Both the position numbers and the translations under genes were made by a program. Shown here in pieces: positions 6,178 to 16,412 of a stretch of DNA of 64,000 nt (position 1 is the stretch's first letter; each line of letters opens with the position of its first letter). The notes below the pieces were generated by a model. That model did no database searches and was not told where the DNA came from. It saw nothing but the letters and a program-made list of their open reading frames with translations. The stretch comes from Lentisphaerae bacterium ADurb.Bin242 (lineage in GTDB: Bacteria; Verrucomicrobiota; Lentisphaeria; Victivallales; UBA1829). The stretch is taken from positions 1-64,000 of the forward strand of contig MWCA01000005.1 in the NCBI GenBank assembly GCA_002069785.1. The letters run 5' to 3'.

Positions 6178-7323
6178 TCAGCCCGCGATCTCCAGCTGTT
6201 TGGAGTCGGCGTATTTGCGGACATGTTCGAACGCTTCCGGAGAGGGCAGTTGGTTGTGTTTCCCGCGAATCTGGACAATACGATGACTGACCGGACTGAT
6301 TTCCAACGTCAGGTCGATCTCTCCGGAGGGCGAACGCATGGAGACAATCGCACTCTTGCCGCGAAGACAGGCTCCGAGATAGCGGCCGACACAATGGCGC
6401 TGACGTTTTCCCTCCTCCCGCAGGGAAGCGGCATCGTGAAGTTCTTCAAAGGTGATTCCCGACTTCTTGAGGACAGCCGAGAATCCGTATGTCTTCCACG
6501 AGTCCGCATTTCGACGATAGCCGAAGAGTTGGAAATGCCAGTCGTCGATTTCCCGCTGCAATCCGGAAAGAGACCGTCCCTTGAGCGAGAAATCCGGCTC
6601 AGGAAAACGCTCCTGGAAAAGATATTCGCCAAGAGGCCGGACGTGCCAGACCGGAACTTTCCGCCGGACCAGCCATTCGGCCACGGGACGCGCAAATTGA
6701 AGGATTTCCGGGAATTCTCCAATCTTCCGGACAGGCCACGCTTTCGCCAGCTCTGCGGAAACTCTCCCAGAACATCCCTGCGACAGGCCTGCCAGATAGA
6801 TGCAGCAGGAATACAGGGACGGCATTTCCGGCTGGGGCCGCGCGAACAACGACAGTTCCCCCTTGCTCAGACCAAACAGCTTACGGGGAGACTCTCCACG
6901 TCCCAGCCAAACCAGCTTTTCGACCGCTTCGGAGGATTGCAGAATCTTCCATTGCGCATAGCACCACTCCGGCAGACGATAGGGAAGAAACATTTCATCC
7001 AGCCACTGCCGGAGCTGTTTTTCCCGATTGTGACTGCGTAACTTCAAGTTGGAATCGAACGGAAGAAGCTTCAAATGGCTGACTTGCGCCATGTTCCAGA
7101 GTTGAACGATCCCCGTGGAGTTCGGCAGCTGGGACGTGAAAAAGATTTTCAGCCGGTTGCGTATGCCGAAATCGAGCATTTCAATGTAGCGTTCCGACAA
7201 GCTGCCTATTCGTCTGCAGAAAAACTCCCAGTGAATTCTGTCCCATTGCCGGTAACGCCACCTCCGGCGCAGCGGACGCGGCAGCGACTCGTAATACGAT
7301 TGGAGCCAGTCGAAGTTATTCAT
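6178..7323 (-). CDS. PcfJ-like protein
   Basis: This encodes 381 residues from MNNFDWLQSYY; an upstream in-frame ATG at 7449 would give 423, but the added part is poor and no good ribosome site separates the options. The C-terminal 90 residues show the PcfJ-family pattern: KRQRHCVGRYLGACLRG, then SMRSPSGEIDLTLEIS, then IVQIRGKHNQLPSPE. PcfJ proteins are common on conjugative plasmids, phages and genomic islands; their function is unclear. It is convergent with the gene at 5352 and closes the island. No other conjugation gene is visible. Confidence 0.7.
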   Translation of the reverse strand: MNNFDWLQSYYESLPRPLRRRWRYRQWDRIHWEFFCRRIGSLSERYIEMLDFGIRNRLKIFFTSQLPNSTGIVQLWNMAQVSHLKLLPFDSNLKLRSHNREKQLRQWLDEMFLPYRLPEWCYAQWKILQSSEAVEKLVWLGRGESPRKLFGLSKGELSLFARPQPEMPSLYSCCIYLAGLSQGCSGRVSAELAKAWPVRKIGEFPEILQFARPVAEWLVRRKVPVWHVRPLGEYLFQERFPEPDFSLKGRSLSGLQREIDDWHFQLFGYRRNADSWKTYGFSAVLKKSGITFEELHDAASLREEGKRQRHCVGRYLGACLRGKSAIVSMRSPSGEIDLTLEISPVSHRIVQIRGKHNQLPSPEAFEHVRKYADSKQLEIAG

Positions 7324-7570
7324 GCTCTTTGCATCAAAGGAAAATCTCTCCTGCCGAAAAATGCCGCAATCAAGTCCTGCAAACCGACAAAAAACGTGAA
7401 AACGTACAAAGGCAGACCGATTTGAGTCCATTTTTCTGTATTTCTGCAAATTTGAGGCATAGGCATATATCGGATTACATTATGCATGACGGCAATCAGA
7501 CAAATGACGGGAACGACTATTTTTGAACTGGTTTGAATAGATTATCCAAAATATCGCCATCATATCAATT
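7324..7570. other. intergenic gap, no feature seen
   Basis: Apart from possible N-terminal codons of the PcfJ-like gene (to 7449), this stretch is low-complexity and AT-rich. It carries no supportable gene, RNA or clear terminator. It is the boundary between the island and the carbohydrate loci; no direct-repeat attachment site is evident. Confidence 0.3.
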
Positions 7571-8455
7571 TCATTCGACGAACTTATTTCCGGACATATT
7601 CTTTTTGTGATATGCCAAAGGTGTGATTTTGAAATGTGCTTTGAAATCGCGTGTAAAAAACGATTGGTCTCGATAACCGCAATGCTGCATGGCTGCACGA
7701 ATTGAAATATCGGGATGACAAAGAAGATATGCGGCATATTCCAGACGTGCGTTTTTAAGGAAATGCATCGGAGAAATCTCACAATGCTTCAGGAATAGAC
7801 GCCTTATGGTAGAAAGCGAACAATTGTATTCGTGAGCCATGGATTCAAGAGAATGGTTTTTCCCGAGATTTTGCGTGATTTTGTGAAGAAACTTTTTGAA
7901 CTCGTTTTCACCTGTCGTCTTTTCGCTCTGAAAATAGTTGAGAATCAGATAGACAACCTCATAGGCCAGCACCGACTGCGCGAATGTATCCACCCCTTCT
8001 TTACCTCCATCGCGTAACAGAGTCTTGATTCGGGCAAATAGAGGTGCGAAAAGCTCCGCGCAATGACGTATCACATTCTGCTCCGGCTCCAATTGCGCAA
8101 GCAGAAGATTGTAATATACGCCCACATAGATTTTGGTAAGACGTTTGCCAGGCACCACGCGCAGATTGTGTTCCTGCAAATGGGAGCTGATGCACATATC
8201 TCCGGCTCTTACTGGAATATCACGTCCGCCGGTGCTGAAAATTCCTTCGCCGTTGGTTATAAGATTGAAAGCGCAACTCTGCTGAGTGAAAAAATTGACC
8301 GAGCAGCAGCCTTTCATTAGGGATTCTCCATAGACAAGCAGATACGGCAACTTGCGATTCGACGACTTGAGCATGAACCTATCCGCCCAGCTGACCTCGT
8401 CAAGCAGTTCAGTGTGAATGCCGTTTTCTTTGTAATATGAGCGTTGAGAATTCAT
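7571..8455 (-). CDS. AraC-family transcriptional regulator
   Basis: This encodes 294 residues. The N-terminal part (about 1-150) is a cupin-like sensor with AFNLITNGEGIFSTGGRDIP and a conserved turn at VRAGDMCISS. Residues 190-290 form the paired AraC helix-turn-helices, including HSLESMAHEYNCSLSTIRRL and ISIRAAMQHCGYRDQSFFTR followed by FKAHFKITPLAYHKK. AraC proteins with this layout bind a sugar and activate a neighbouring catabolic gene. It is divergent from the pseudopilin-glycosidase pair at 8841, its likely target. Confidence 0.9.
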   Translation of the reverse strand: MNSQRSYYKENGIHTELLDEVSWADRFMLKSSNRKLPYLLVYGESLMKGCCSVNFFTQQSCAFNLITNGEGIFSTGGRDIPVRAGDMCISSHLQEHNLRVVPGKRLTKIYVGVYYNLLLAQLEPEQNVIRHCAELFAPLFARIKTLLRDGGKEGVDTFAQSVLAYEVVYLILNYFQSEKTTGENEFKKFLHKITQNLGKNHSLESMAHEYNCSLSTIRRLFLKHCEISPMHFLKNARLEYAAYLLCHPDISIRAAMQHCGYRDQSFFTRDFKAHFKITPLAYHKKNMSGNKFVE

Positions 8456-8840
8456 ATTTGCACTTTATATTATAAAAATGTGACAATATAATCCTAAAAA
8501 ACAAAATTGCAAACTAGAAATTATGTGGTATAATGAGATAATTTCAAAATAAGGGATTAGAAAACAGACTTGAAAAAGTAAGTGGAAAATTCATTTTTTC
8601 TAAGCTGGCAAAGAAAGGGAAGGCATGAATAGTCTATTTGAGCGTTATATTACAATTGAACCGGACTTTTTCAAGAGTTGAAAGGAGAAATCGGAGAACT
8701 TTCCGGAAATTAGAGAATTTTGTGCGAAGTTTGGAAGCCATCCGTCCAAAGCGGTTCATTCCCGCTGAATTATTTATCTTTTCAAGATTGACCGGAGGAT
8801 GGTATTTCTCTGGCAAAAAAAATCAGGAGGCAATGAAAAA
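8456..8840. promoter_or_regulatory. divergent control region of the AraC gene and the pseudopilin-glycosidase pair
   Basis: These 385 bases have no supportable gene. They are AT-rich near 8460-8560, with several TATAAT-like strings (for example TATAAT at 8488-8493 on plus). No sharp dyad for an AraC site can be assigned by eye. AGGAGG at 8825-8830 is the ribosome site of the next gene. Confidence 0.35.
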
Positions 8841-9560
8841 ATGGATAAATGTAAACAGGCGGGTTTCACATTGACAGAACTCCTCGTTGTAATTGCGATC
8901 ATCGTGATTTTAGCAAGCATGCTGCTGCCGACGTTAAACATGGTGCGCGAAAAAGCTAAAACCATGTCATGCGAAGTAAATCTTAAACAAATCCTTTACG
9001 CATTTAATTTCTATATGGAGGACAATAAAGAGTGGTGTTCGACGCTTGACCATTATTCGGGCTGCAATTGGGCAGGCATGTATAATCAGCTGGGGTATAT
9101 CAAGACGCCTAAAGTTTTCGGTTGCCTCTCCGAAAACGCGAAACCGACATCCTACAATTCGAGTCAACTCCATTATGGACTCAATACCAGCACGTTCGGC
9201 CTGGGATCGAGCAGCGCTCTTATATGGAGACAGATCAAACGCCCCATGCTCAATGGATTTTCAACTGCGACGGGATTGATTGTCTTCACTGAAGGAATGC
9301 GGGCGGGCACTCGGCCTGGACGAGTCAACCATGCTTACGGCATCAAGGTTTCCGGCAAGGCCTATCCGTATGAGACAAGCAATGATTTGACCAGCCCATA
9401 TTTGAGACATGAAAAATTCCGTGCGGCGGCCGCCGCCACCTTTGGTGGAGGCGTAATAAAATATACCTACACGGGAACAATGAGCGAACATAAACGCTGG
9501 TCCCCGCGCCAGAACAATTATTCATGGACTTTTTATGAAAAGTATACTGTAACCGACTGA
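8841..9560 (+). CDS. class II pseudopilin (prepilin-type N-terminal domain protein)
   Basis: This encodes 239 residues from the ATG ten bases after AGGAGG. The N-terminus is KQAG then [19 protein letters not shown], the prepilin peptidase site (Gly before Phe, Glu at +5) with its hydrophobic helix. The remainder is a globular domain with ordered Cys, Trp and Gly residues. It lies 16 bases before the secreted glycosidase-like gene. In this lineage such proteins are numerous and often flank polysaccharide genes; a role in surface display or binding is inferred. It is the only one of the four here with the classical Gly at -1. Confidence 0.85.
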   Translation: MDKCKQAGFTLTELLVVIAIIVILASMLLPTLNMVREKAKTMSCEVNLKQILYAFNFYMEDNKEWCSTLDHYSGCNWAGMYNQLGYIKTPKVFGCLSENAKPTSYNSSQLHYGLNTSTFGLGSSSALIWRQIKRPMLNGFSTATGLIVFTEGMRAGTRPGRVNHAYGIKVSGKAYPYETSNDLTSPYLRHEKFRAAAAATFGGGVIKYTYTGTMSEHKRWSPRQNNYSWTFYEKYTVTD

Positions 9561-9576
9561 TTCATGGAGGATAAAT

Positions 9577-12500
9577 ATGATTCATTCAATTACAAAATTT
9601 GTATTCGCAGTCTTGGCTGCCACATCTTTTTCGATACCCAGTACGGGAGTAGACATCAAGAGTAATTTCGCTTACTGGGCAAGAACGAACACCAAGATAA
9701 TTGAAGGATGGGGATTGGCTGCCGCTGGTCAGAAGGATGCTCCAACAGAAATTAAGATACTGCCGCGCAACGAAAAAGGGTTTTCGACTCTTTACCTCAA
9801 AAATCACCCCAAGGGAAACTCTTTCCTTATCAGTCATACGAGGATTCCGGCAACTGCCGGAGACGAACTAATTCTTACAGGCGAAATCAAGGGCGGCGGA
9901 AAGGCGTTTTTCACATACTGCCGCTACGATATTAACAAGAGGAACTGCGGATACGTAAAAAATATCCCCATTCCCCTTTCAGACGAATTCAAATCTTTTG
10001 AAATCAAGCTTAAAATCGAAGATCCGCCCAAGGACAAGACGCGTATGATCAATATAGCATTTACCCTGGAGGGCGGATCACGTGAGCTTTATCTCAAAAA
10101 TCTAAAGCTTGACACCAAACGCAATACGGAAAATGAATCGCTTGGATTCCGCACCTATCCCGCAGGCAGGTTGGCCTCAACTCCAACAATGGATATAGAG
10201 GCTGATTTGAAAAATATCTGGAAAGATATTCCCGCCGGACAGGGATTTTATCTGCTGCGCAACTCCGAATTCGAGGATGCGTCGCGGCAGACGTCAATCA
10301 AAATGGGACACGACGGCAAACGCCTTTATCTTTTCACCCGCTGCGATGAACCTGAGATAGAAAAGCTCATCAGTGATCCAACCTCTTACCGCGACGGACT
10401 CAAGGCCGACGATCAAGTAGAGTTCGCAATCACGCACGATCGCAAAGCATTCCAGAGATACTTCGTTTCAAACAGCGCCGGAGCCATCTTTCAGCTCCGC
10501 TCTTCACTTAACGTCAAGGCCTCCGGACTGAAGGGAAAAGATCATTTCTACACGTGTCTTTCAATTCCTCTTGACGGCCTTCTTCCCGACCAGAAGCGTG
10601 TAGAATTCGGCAAACCATACTATTTCAATGTCGGACGCTCCCGTTACGCCGGGGGAGCTGTCATTCACTCCTCATACGAAAAAGGGTTCAGTGATAAAGA
10701 AAAATTCGCCATCATCCGTTTTTCTGAAAAAGCAATTGATTCCGGATATGAAAAAGAGATCAATGAACCTTATTACAGTCATATCAAGCTCAATATCGAC
10801 AAAATCAGAAAGGAAACCCCGGAATGCCTGAAAAAACTTTACGGCGAATACGGGACACTCGACAATGATAAAATTACACAGATAATGTCCCTTGTTGAAA
10901 AAAGCAAAAAAACAGAGTCTATCAGTGAAATGCTGGAGATCTGCCATCAGCGGCAAGACATTGATTCGACACTGAAAAGAGCCGTGAAAAAAGTCCGTTT
11001 CACTTTCGGGAGAAACAACGAGATCATCTCATTCCATGTCAATGGGGCTCCTGTGAGTCCGGGTGCGGACGGGTCGATAAGCTGTGAGCTTGCCGAAGGC
11101 GTGAATAATATAGCGTTTCAAAGTAAACCCGGCGCAAAAATCAATATCAAGCTTGAAAACCATCCTGAAACAAACGGGCGCTGGCGAACAGTACGAGATG
11201 TTGAAAATACTCCGGGATGGAAAAATGCAAATTTCAACGATGAAAAATGGAAAATCGCCGAAACTGACAGGGATGGAAAATTTGTCTGCGACGGATATGC
11301 CAGACAACTGATCCTCTGGAACCGCACCATTCACGGACCGCACCGTATTCTGTCCTTGACCAAAGGTTGGAACATTTCCGAAAATTCAATCGACTCCATG
11401 CGTTTTGCGAATTACTCGCCCCTTGAATTCGAGCTGAAAGGCTACACTATTGAATTCAGTATGCCTTCCGGACTCAAGCCTGGCAAAATGTTCACAATAG
11501 ACGAAACACCGGAAATTAACCGCAAATATAATCCAAACCGTCCTCCGTTGAAGATATCAGCAGAAGACGATCCTTCACGCAATGGTTACAAAAAATACAT
11601 TTTCGAATTCGAAGATGAAACTGCGACAAACAGCGGAACCACGTACACATTTCTGCCTCTTGAACTTGAAGGAGTGAAGGCGGAAAGCGAATTCAATGTC
11701 TATTATGCCAGAAAAGGCAACGGCAACTTTACAGAGCTGGTTCAAATTATCCCATTCAAAGTTCTCCCTCCTGTCAACGGACGCCGGACAAAAGTCGTTA
11801 AATTCATTGATGAAGCGTTGACTTTAAAAAATATATCACCGGAATTTTATGAAAAGCTGTTCTCTCAGCATGTCAAATGCGGCTTGAATATGTGGAAATG
11901 GTGCAGCGGAGGAAGCAACACTGCACAGAATGCCACAGCAGCACAAGAAGTTGCACGGACCTATCAGGCGGGAGCCGAATCGCCAGCTTCGACAGCCCTT
12001 TATCCGATCTGGGGATGCGACAATCTAGGCAATGGAGCACTGGCGACCTACATTCTTTCCACGCCTGGAGCCAAGGCACGCTTTTTCAATGACAAAGGGC
12101 AGTGGGACAAGCTCAGCGATGAAAAAATTAAAAAGTGGAAGAACATAAGTAAATTCAATCGTATGTACTGTCCTGCATTCATGCTTACGGAGGGCCGCCG
12201 TGAATTTATTACAGCGGTCAAAAACGATTTTAGGGACTACTGGTTGAACACCAATCCCTTCGCTGACGGCTTCTACCTCAACTGGGAAAACCACGCATGG
12301 GATGAACTTATACAGGATGACTACTGTTTCTGCGACAGATGTAAAAAGACATTCCGTAAATTTGCCTCTATTGCCGAGAATATTGATCTCAGCGACGACA
12401 ACATCAAAAAGAATTACAAGAACGAATGGTACAAATTCCGCACCAATCTGGATGGACAGATTCTCGGTTTGGTCTCAATAGCTGCGCGAAAACTGGGAAA

Positions 12501-13257
12501 ACACTGTTATATATATACCCAGACAGGGCAGATGGATTATTGGAAAGGAACTTTTGACGGGATCGATATCCCCTCTCCCGGGCTTCCCGGCAACGGTGCG
12601 CCGGACAGCAGAATGCAGCAGTATCTGGATTCTTCGATGCGCCAGCTCCGGGACAATACGGGTGTCGATCTGATTATCGGACAGCACATGGTTCCGACAT
12701 GGGGTGCCAATACTTCAAAAGGAGGCTATCTGAAAGATTCCATAGAGTCGAAAAACGGCTTTCTCGATCCGGCCTCATTCAAAGCAAGAACCGTCAGAAT
12801 GATCGCTTCCCTGCATGGCGGATTTTCATGGTGGGGAACATACGCGTTCAACAACGGCATCCACTATTATATCGGAGAGGGCGTAAGACTTGTGCACGAC
12901 TTTGAACCGCTTTTCCTTTACGGCCTCCGTGATGAAACACTTGTAGCGTCAAAAGATATCGCCTATCCGAATCTGCTTGTATTAAAACGCAACGGAGTTC
13001 CTCTGAAGAATCCGGAAACCAATCAGCATATTGTTAAAAACGGGCGGATCGTACTCGGCAGTGAACGTCTCGTGCTGCTCTTCAACGAATCGGAAAATGC
13101 GCAGAATGTCGAAATAGAAAATCTGAAACTTTCCGGCAACTCCTGGGGAAAAATCTGGGAAAGGGGGAAATATGTGAAAAATCCCTCGAAGATGACTTTG
13201 ACAATCCCGCCCAATGACCTTTTAGCTCTGAATATAATAGAACTGCCCGAAAAATAA
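9577..13257 (+). CDS. large secreted CBM9-like / putative glycoside hydrolase
   Basis: This encodes 1226 residues starting with a signal peptide (hydrophobic residues 8-20). Domains in order: a jelly-roll-like binding region (30-180); a CBM9/DOMON-like region (about 200-390; SIKMGHDGKRLYLFTRCDEP, then GLKADDQVEFAI); a linker with a small beta domain (470-600); and a C-terminal TIM-barrel-like part (about 750-1150) with DGFYLNWENHAWDEL, a CFCDRCKKTF cysteine cluster and HGGFSWWGTYAFNNG. The cysteine pair and the Trp/Glu-rich strand recall beta-galactosidase-like enzymes, but the family cannot be fixed by eye. It likely acts outside the cytoplasm on a plant or host glycan, under the AraC protein at 7571. 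Confidence 0.7.
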   Translation: MIHSITKFVFAVLAATSFSIPSTGVDIKSNFAYWARTNTKIIEGWGLAAAGQKDAPTEIKILPRNEKGFSTLYLKNHPKGNSFLISHTRIPATAGDELILTGEIKGGGKAFFTYCRYDINKRNCGYVKNIPIPLSDEFKSFEIKLKIEDPPKDKTRMINIAFTLEGGSRELYLKNLKLDTKRNTENESLGFRTYPAGRLASTPTMDIEADLKNIWKDIPAGQGFYLLRNSEFEDASRQTSIKMGHDGKRLYLFTRCDEPEIEKLISDPTSYRDGLKADDQVEFAITHDRKAFQRYFVSNSAGAIFQLRSSLNVKASGLKGKDHFYTCLSIPLDGLLPDQKRVEFGKPYYFNVGRSRYAGGAVIHSSYEKGFSDKEKFAIIRFSEKAIDSGYEKEINEPYYSHIKLNIDKIRKETPECLKKLYGEYGTLDNDKITQIMSLVEKSKKTESISEMLEICHQRQDIDSTLKRAVKKVRFTFGRNNEIISFHVNGAPVSPGADGSISCELAEGVNNIAFQSKPGAKINIKLENHPETNGRWRTVRDVENTPGWKNANFNDEKWKIAETDRDGKFVCDGYARQLILWNRTIHGPHRILSLTKGWNISENSIDSMRFANYSPLEFELKGYTIEFSMPSGLKPGKMFTIDETPEINRKYNPNRPPLKISAEDDPSRNGYKKYIFEFEDETATNSGTTYTFLPLELEGVKAESEFNVYYARKGNGNFTELVQIIPFKVLPPVNGRRTKVVKFIDEALTLKNISPEFYEKLFSQHVKCGLNMWKWCSGGSNTAQNATAAQEVARTYQAGAESPASTALYPIWGCDNLGNGALATYILSTPGAKARFFNDKGQWDKLSDEKIKKWKNISKFNRMYCPAFMLTEGRREFITAVKNDFRDYWLNTNPFADGFYLNWENHAWDELIQDDYCFCDRCKKTFRKFASIAENIDLSDDNIKKNYKNEWYKFRTNLDGQILGLVSIAARKLGKHCYIYTQTGQMDYWKGTFDGIDIPSPGLPGNGAPDSRMQQYLDSSMRQLRDNTGVDLIIGQHMVPTWGANTSKGGYLKDSIESKNGFLDPASFKARTVRMIASLHGGFSWWGTYAFNNGIHYYIGEGVRLVHDFEPLFLYGLRDETLVASKDIAYPNLLVLKRNGVPLKNPETNQHIVKNGRIVLGSERLVLLFNESENAQNVEIENLKLSGNSWGKIWERGKYVKNPSKMTLTIPPNDLLALNIIELPEK

Positions 13258-13432
13258 TTCAGTGCATGGTCTGGCAATATGATTAACACTCCCTCCGGAA
13301 AACAGGCTCCGGAAGAAATGCTGCAGGGAGACTGAGGCCCAAGTGAATGTGGCAATGAGACTTTCTCCCTGTATGAACATTCCGGCTGGAATTAAATGTA
13401 CGAAAAAATCAGGGCACAATCTTCTTTTGCGA
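13258..13432. terminator. convergent gap with weak hairpin
   Basis: The gap separates the convergent genes ending at 13257 and 13433. CAGGGAG (13322-13328) and CTCCCTG (13366-13372) are complementary, but the loop is long and no T tract follows. A direct repeat CTCCGGAA occurs near 13293 and 13309. This is only a weak terminator candidate. Confidence 0.25.
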
Positions 13433-14179
13433 TTATATTGAAAGTCCGAACAGTTCTGCAGCATTGCGAAAAAGAATTTTTTCCTTATCCGCATCCTGGA
13501 TTGCCGCGTAGAGAACCCGTCCGAGCTGGTGTTCCGCAGCAATCAGTGGAATGTCCGTTCCCCATAACATACGGTCGGCGAGACCTTGCTCCATGAAATA
13601 TTCAATCAGTCCTCTGCAGCACTGGGAAACACTGGTTTCAAGATAAACGTTCGAAAACTCTTTCGCGAGTTTTGCATGGTATTCCGGCGCCAGGCACCCG
13701 GCATGCGCAAGGATGAACCGGATGTTCGGATAGTCGGGGATAATTTTTTCAAGACATGGCAACTCATCCAATTCCGTATGCAAAAGGATAGGGAGTCTTT
13801 TTGCATCCGCCGCGGCGTAAAGGATACGATAATCGGGATGGTCGTAGGCAAGCGAATCGTAAGAATGCAATTTGATGCCGCGAAATCCGGATGACAGCCC
13901 CTTTTCAAGTTCGGCAAGCAACGTTCGGGGACGCGCCGGATCCACCGTGACATAGCCGAAAAACCGGTCGGGAAAACGTTCCAATACCGTACGGCAGAGT
14001 TCATTGCCCCTTTCGCATTCGGCGCTCAGTACCAAAAATGCACTGATGCCAAGCCAGGCAACACCGAGGTTGTCCATCGAGGAGAGAATGCCTTCCGGCG
14101 ATGTATCGAACAACGGGAATGGTGTCTCCGTTCCTATATGCCCATGAACATCGATGAGGCAGCGGTTGTGCATTTTCAT
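13433..14179 (-). CDS. amidohydrolase-family metal-dependent hydrolase
   Basis: This encodes 248 residues. DVHGHIG (residues 10-16) is the His-x-His metal motif at the end of strand 1; FRGIKLHSYDS, LPILLHTE, FILAHAGC and MLWGTDIP are the later barrel strands with the expected Lys, His and Asp ligands. This is the amidohydrolase-2 fold, used by decarboxylases and lactonases. It overlaps the preceding amidohydrolase-like gene by ATGA (14176-14179), so translation is coupled. It is the last gene of the pectin operon; a lactonase or hydratase-type step on a sugar acid is plausible but unproven. Confidence 0.8.
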   Translation of the reverse strand: MKMHNRCLIDVHGHIGTETPFPLFDTSPEGILSSMDNLGVAWLGISAFLVLSAECERGNELCRTVLERFPDRFFGYVTVDPARPRTLLAELEKGLSSGFRGIKLHSYDSLAYDHPDYRILYAAADAKRLPILLHTELDELPCLEKIIPDYPNIRFILAHAGCLAPEYHAKLAKEFSNVYLETSVSQCCRGLIEYFMEQGLADRMLWGTDIPLIAAEHQLGRVLYAAIQDADKEKILFRNAAELFGLSI

Positions 14180-14943
14180 TTTTTCACCTCGCTGATCAGG
14201 CGTTTGATGTTTCCTGCGCCGATCAGTTTCACTTCATTTTCAGCAAGTCCCGCGCCGAGAAGACCGAGTAATGCGGCCCCTCCTTCCGCTTCCGGATATC
14301 CGCTGCCCCAGACCCATCGGTAAGGGCCGAATTTCCTGCAAAGGGAATAATATCCGCGGTGTACAGAAAAGGACGGAGTGAATCCGAGATACAGTTCCGG
14401 GTGAAGTTCAAGGAGGGAGTCGACAACCGGTTGATTCCCGAGCCGGGGAAGATTCAGCCAAATTACGCGGAGGTCGGGAAAAGAGGACATGATGCCATGG
14501 ATCGCCTCGAAATCGAATTCTTCATAGTCCAGCATCAAGGGAACGCGCATGTCGGAAAGACATCCGAGAAGTTCTCCGGCAAACCAGGGGGAAAGTGGTG
14601 CCGGCAAGCCGTAGGGGGCGAGCTTTGCGGCACTCCAGACGATTCGGATTCCCGTATTCAGATAACTTCGGAGTTTGGACTCGATCTCCGGTTCCTGCCG
14701 CACAAAAAAAGCAGGAATAATATCTTCTTCCAATGCGTCCGGAAGTCTGCTGTTAAAATAATCCGGAGCGGTACGGAGACTTCCTCCGTGACGCACGACC
14801 GCGCCCGTTATGCCAAGTCTATGCATTTCACAATGAAGATCGGCAAGGTCGGACCGGATATTCCGTTTTCCCACCATGGCATCACATGCAATGAGTTCGC
14901 CATTTATTTGAGGCAGGATGATGTTTTTTCCCGCTTTTTTCAT
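14176..14943 (-). CDS. amidohydrolase-like protein lacking the first metal motif
   Basis: This encodes 255 residues. The barrel pattern resembles the next gene (VPLMLDYEEFDFEAIHGIM; LRVIWLNLPRLGN; YRWVWGSGYPEAEGG near the end), but the N-terminal His-x-His reads IACDAMVG, and strand positions that carry His in active members hold Asp or Asn. It may be a non-catalytic partner of the gene at 13433 or use a different metal set. The four-base overlap with that gene supports a heteromeric pair. It is preceded by a 361-base gap. Confidence 0.6.
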   Translation of the reverse strand: MKKAGKNIILPQINGELIACDAMVGKRNIRSDLADLHCEMHRLGITGAVVRHGGSLRTAPDYFNSRLPDALEEDIIPAFFVRQEPEIESKLRSYLNTGIRIVWSAAKLAPYGLPAPLSPWFAGELLGCLSDMRVPLMLDYEEFDFEAIHGIMSSFPDLRVIWLNLPRLGNQPVVDSLLELHPELYLGFTPSFSVHRGYYSLCRKFGPYRWVWGSGYPEAEGGAALLGLLGAGLAENEVKLIGAGNIKRLISEVKK

Positions 14944-15304
14944 GATACCTCCCGTTCATCCGTTCGTTTCAAGGCGGCTATACTGGATTTTCCACCGGAA
15001 CACGGACTGTTTCTAATTCATGATTCAAGTTCATATGCCGGTCATGCCATATTTTCACTTCTCCATCGTATTTCGTATTTCCTCCGCAGCTTTCTGCCGG
15101 GATGTCTTATGAATTATAAATACAGGCCACCTTTCATGGTTTGTATACTATATCACATGGTTATTGGGGATACAACCTGAAACGTCCTCTCTGTATCCTC
15201 GATATATTTATGTTCACGAACAGGAACACTCCGGCAGAAATGAGGGGAAAGGGTCTCCCCTGAAGTTATCAAGAGATTCCAGTTCCCTGTCCTTGTTCAT
15301 TTTT
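14944..15304. other. intergenic gap within the pectin operon
   Basis: These 361 bases between two co-directional minus-strand genes have no supportable gene. GAGGTATC just upstream of 14943 on the minus strand is the ribosome site of the amidohydrolase-like gene. AT-rich strings near 15128-15142 might be an internal promoter, but no matched -35 is clear. Confidence 0.3.
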
Positions 15305-16351
15305 TCATATCGGAATATTTCTTTCCCGCAGTCGTATTCTGCTGAAACGCCAACGCGGGGAGGTCAATCCGCGGCCGGAGCCGACCTCGGTTTTCCTTTC
15401 CATTTTTATATTGCCGGAACAGAGGTTTTCACGCAGATATTCATATATCATCATGGCGGAAACGGCCATTTTTCCCGGGGGATAAAGTTTATTGATTTCC
15501 GTTACCATTTCCGCTATTGTAAAACTGCCGGAAGAAAGCAGTTCGTCAAGCTTTTTGCACGTTTCGGACGACATCGGCCCGGATGTAAAATATCCCCCAA
15601 AACAATCAAACGTTTCCATTATAATTCCTGAACGAGACATGCTCAAAAGCGAGAGGGGCGGTATCTCCCCTGTAAAATCCGGTTTTTCCGCTTCAAAAGC
15701 CAGTGCCGAGGTTGCCAGAAAAGACTCCTTTTCCCTTCGCCCGCACATGAGCGGCTGGTTTATGCGGATTCCCAAAACAGTATCCGGTTCCTTTACACTC
15801 AACGCAAGCGCGGCTATTTCCGCCGGAAAAGACTGAAATGCATCAGACAGAGCGGATCGCATGTTTCCCATCTTTGTCAGATTTTCAGTGATCACATTGC
15901 TCATTATTTCCGAGATATGAACGCTGTGTCCATTCGGAAACAACGGATACGGAGAACACGGATGCGGAACTTCGGATGAAAACTCCACGCCCTCTTTCTT
16001 CATACGCTCATATACCGTGTCATACGAAGTTTTTTTGAATATACCCCCGTCTCCATTTGCACAATAGACGACTTTTCTATCGAAAGAGACAAATGGGTGC
16101 GCCCAGAGATCGGAATCTATCCCGGGTGTCCTCGTGTGGGCTATTCCGATTGTCCCCGGCAATTTTTCCGCCTCGGTCAATGCGCGCAGTCTTTTCACAT
16201 CGCCGCAAATTTTTGCACAGTATATTTTTCCTTCGCAGAGAGTCGCTATTCCTGAATAATGCCCTCCCCACAGGCCTTCCTGGGCTTCCAGCATTTTCAG
16301 CAGGATTGGTGCGGCAAGCCGAGGACCTGTATAAGCGGCCATATTACACAT
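15305..16351 (-). CDS. class II glutamine amidotransferase domain protein
   Basis: This encodes 348 residues. The start MCNMAAYTG places the catalytic cysteine at residue 2, exposed after Met removal as in GlmS and PurF glutaminase domains. EGLWGGHYSGIAT, GTIGIAHTRTPG and CANGDGGI follow the Ntn-hydrolase pattern. A normal synthase domain is absent; the C-terminal part (about 270-315; FTIAEMVTEINKLYPPGK) looks like a winged helix, and the last 25 residues are basic and odd. Ammonia release inside a pectin operon is unexpected. It may act on an amidated or amino sugar, or be a sensor. Confidence 0.75.
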   Translation of the reverse strand: MCNMAAYTGPRLAAPILLKMLEAQEGLWGGHYSGIATLCEGKIYCAKICGDVKRLRALTEAEKLPGTIGIAHTRTPGIDSDLWAHPFVSFDRKVVYCANGDGGIFKKTSYDTVYERMKKEGVEFSSEVPHPCSPYPLFPNGHSVHISEIMSNVITENLTKMGNMRSALSDAFQSFPAEIAALALSVKEPDTVLGIRINQPLMCGRREKESFLATSALAFEAEKPDFTGEIPPLSLLSMSRSGIIMETFDCFGGYFTSGPMSSETCKKLDELLSSGSFTIAEMVTEINKLYPPGKMAVSAMMIYEYLRENLCSGNIKMERKTEVGSGRGLTSPRWRFSRIRLRERNIPI

Positions 16352-16412
16352 TCTTTGTTTTCCTCATAATTGAATTGATTCCTTGTTTTCCAGCCACAAA
16401 ACATCTGTTTTT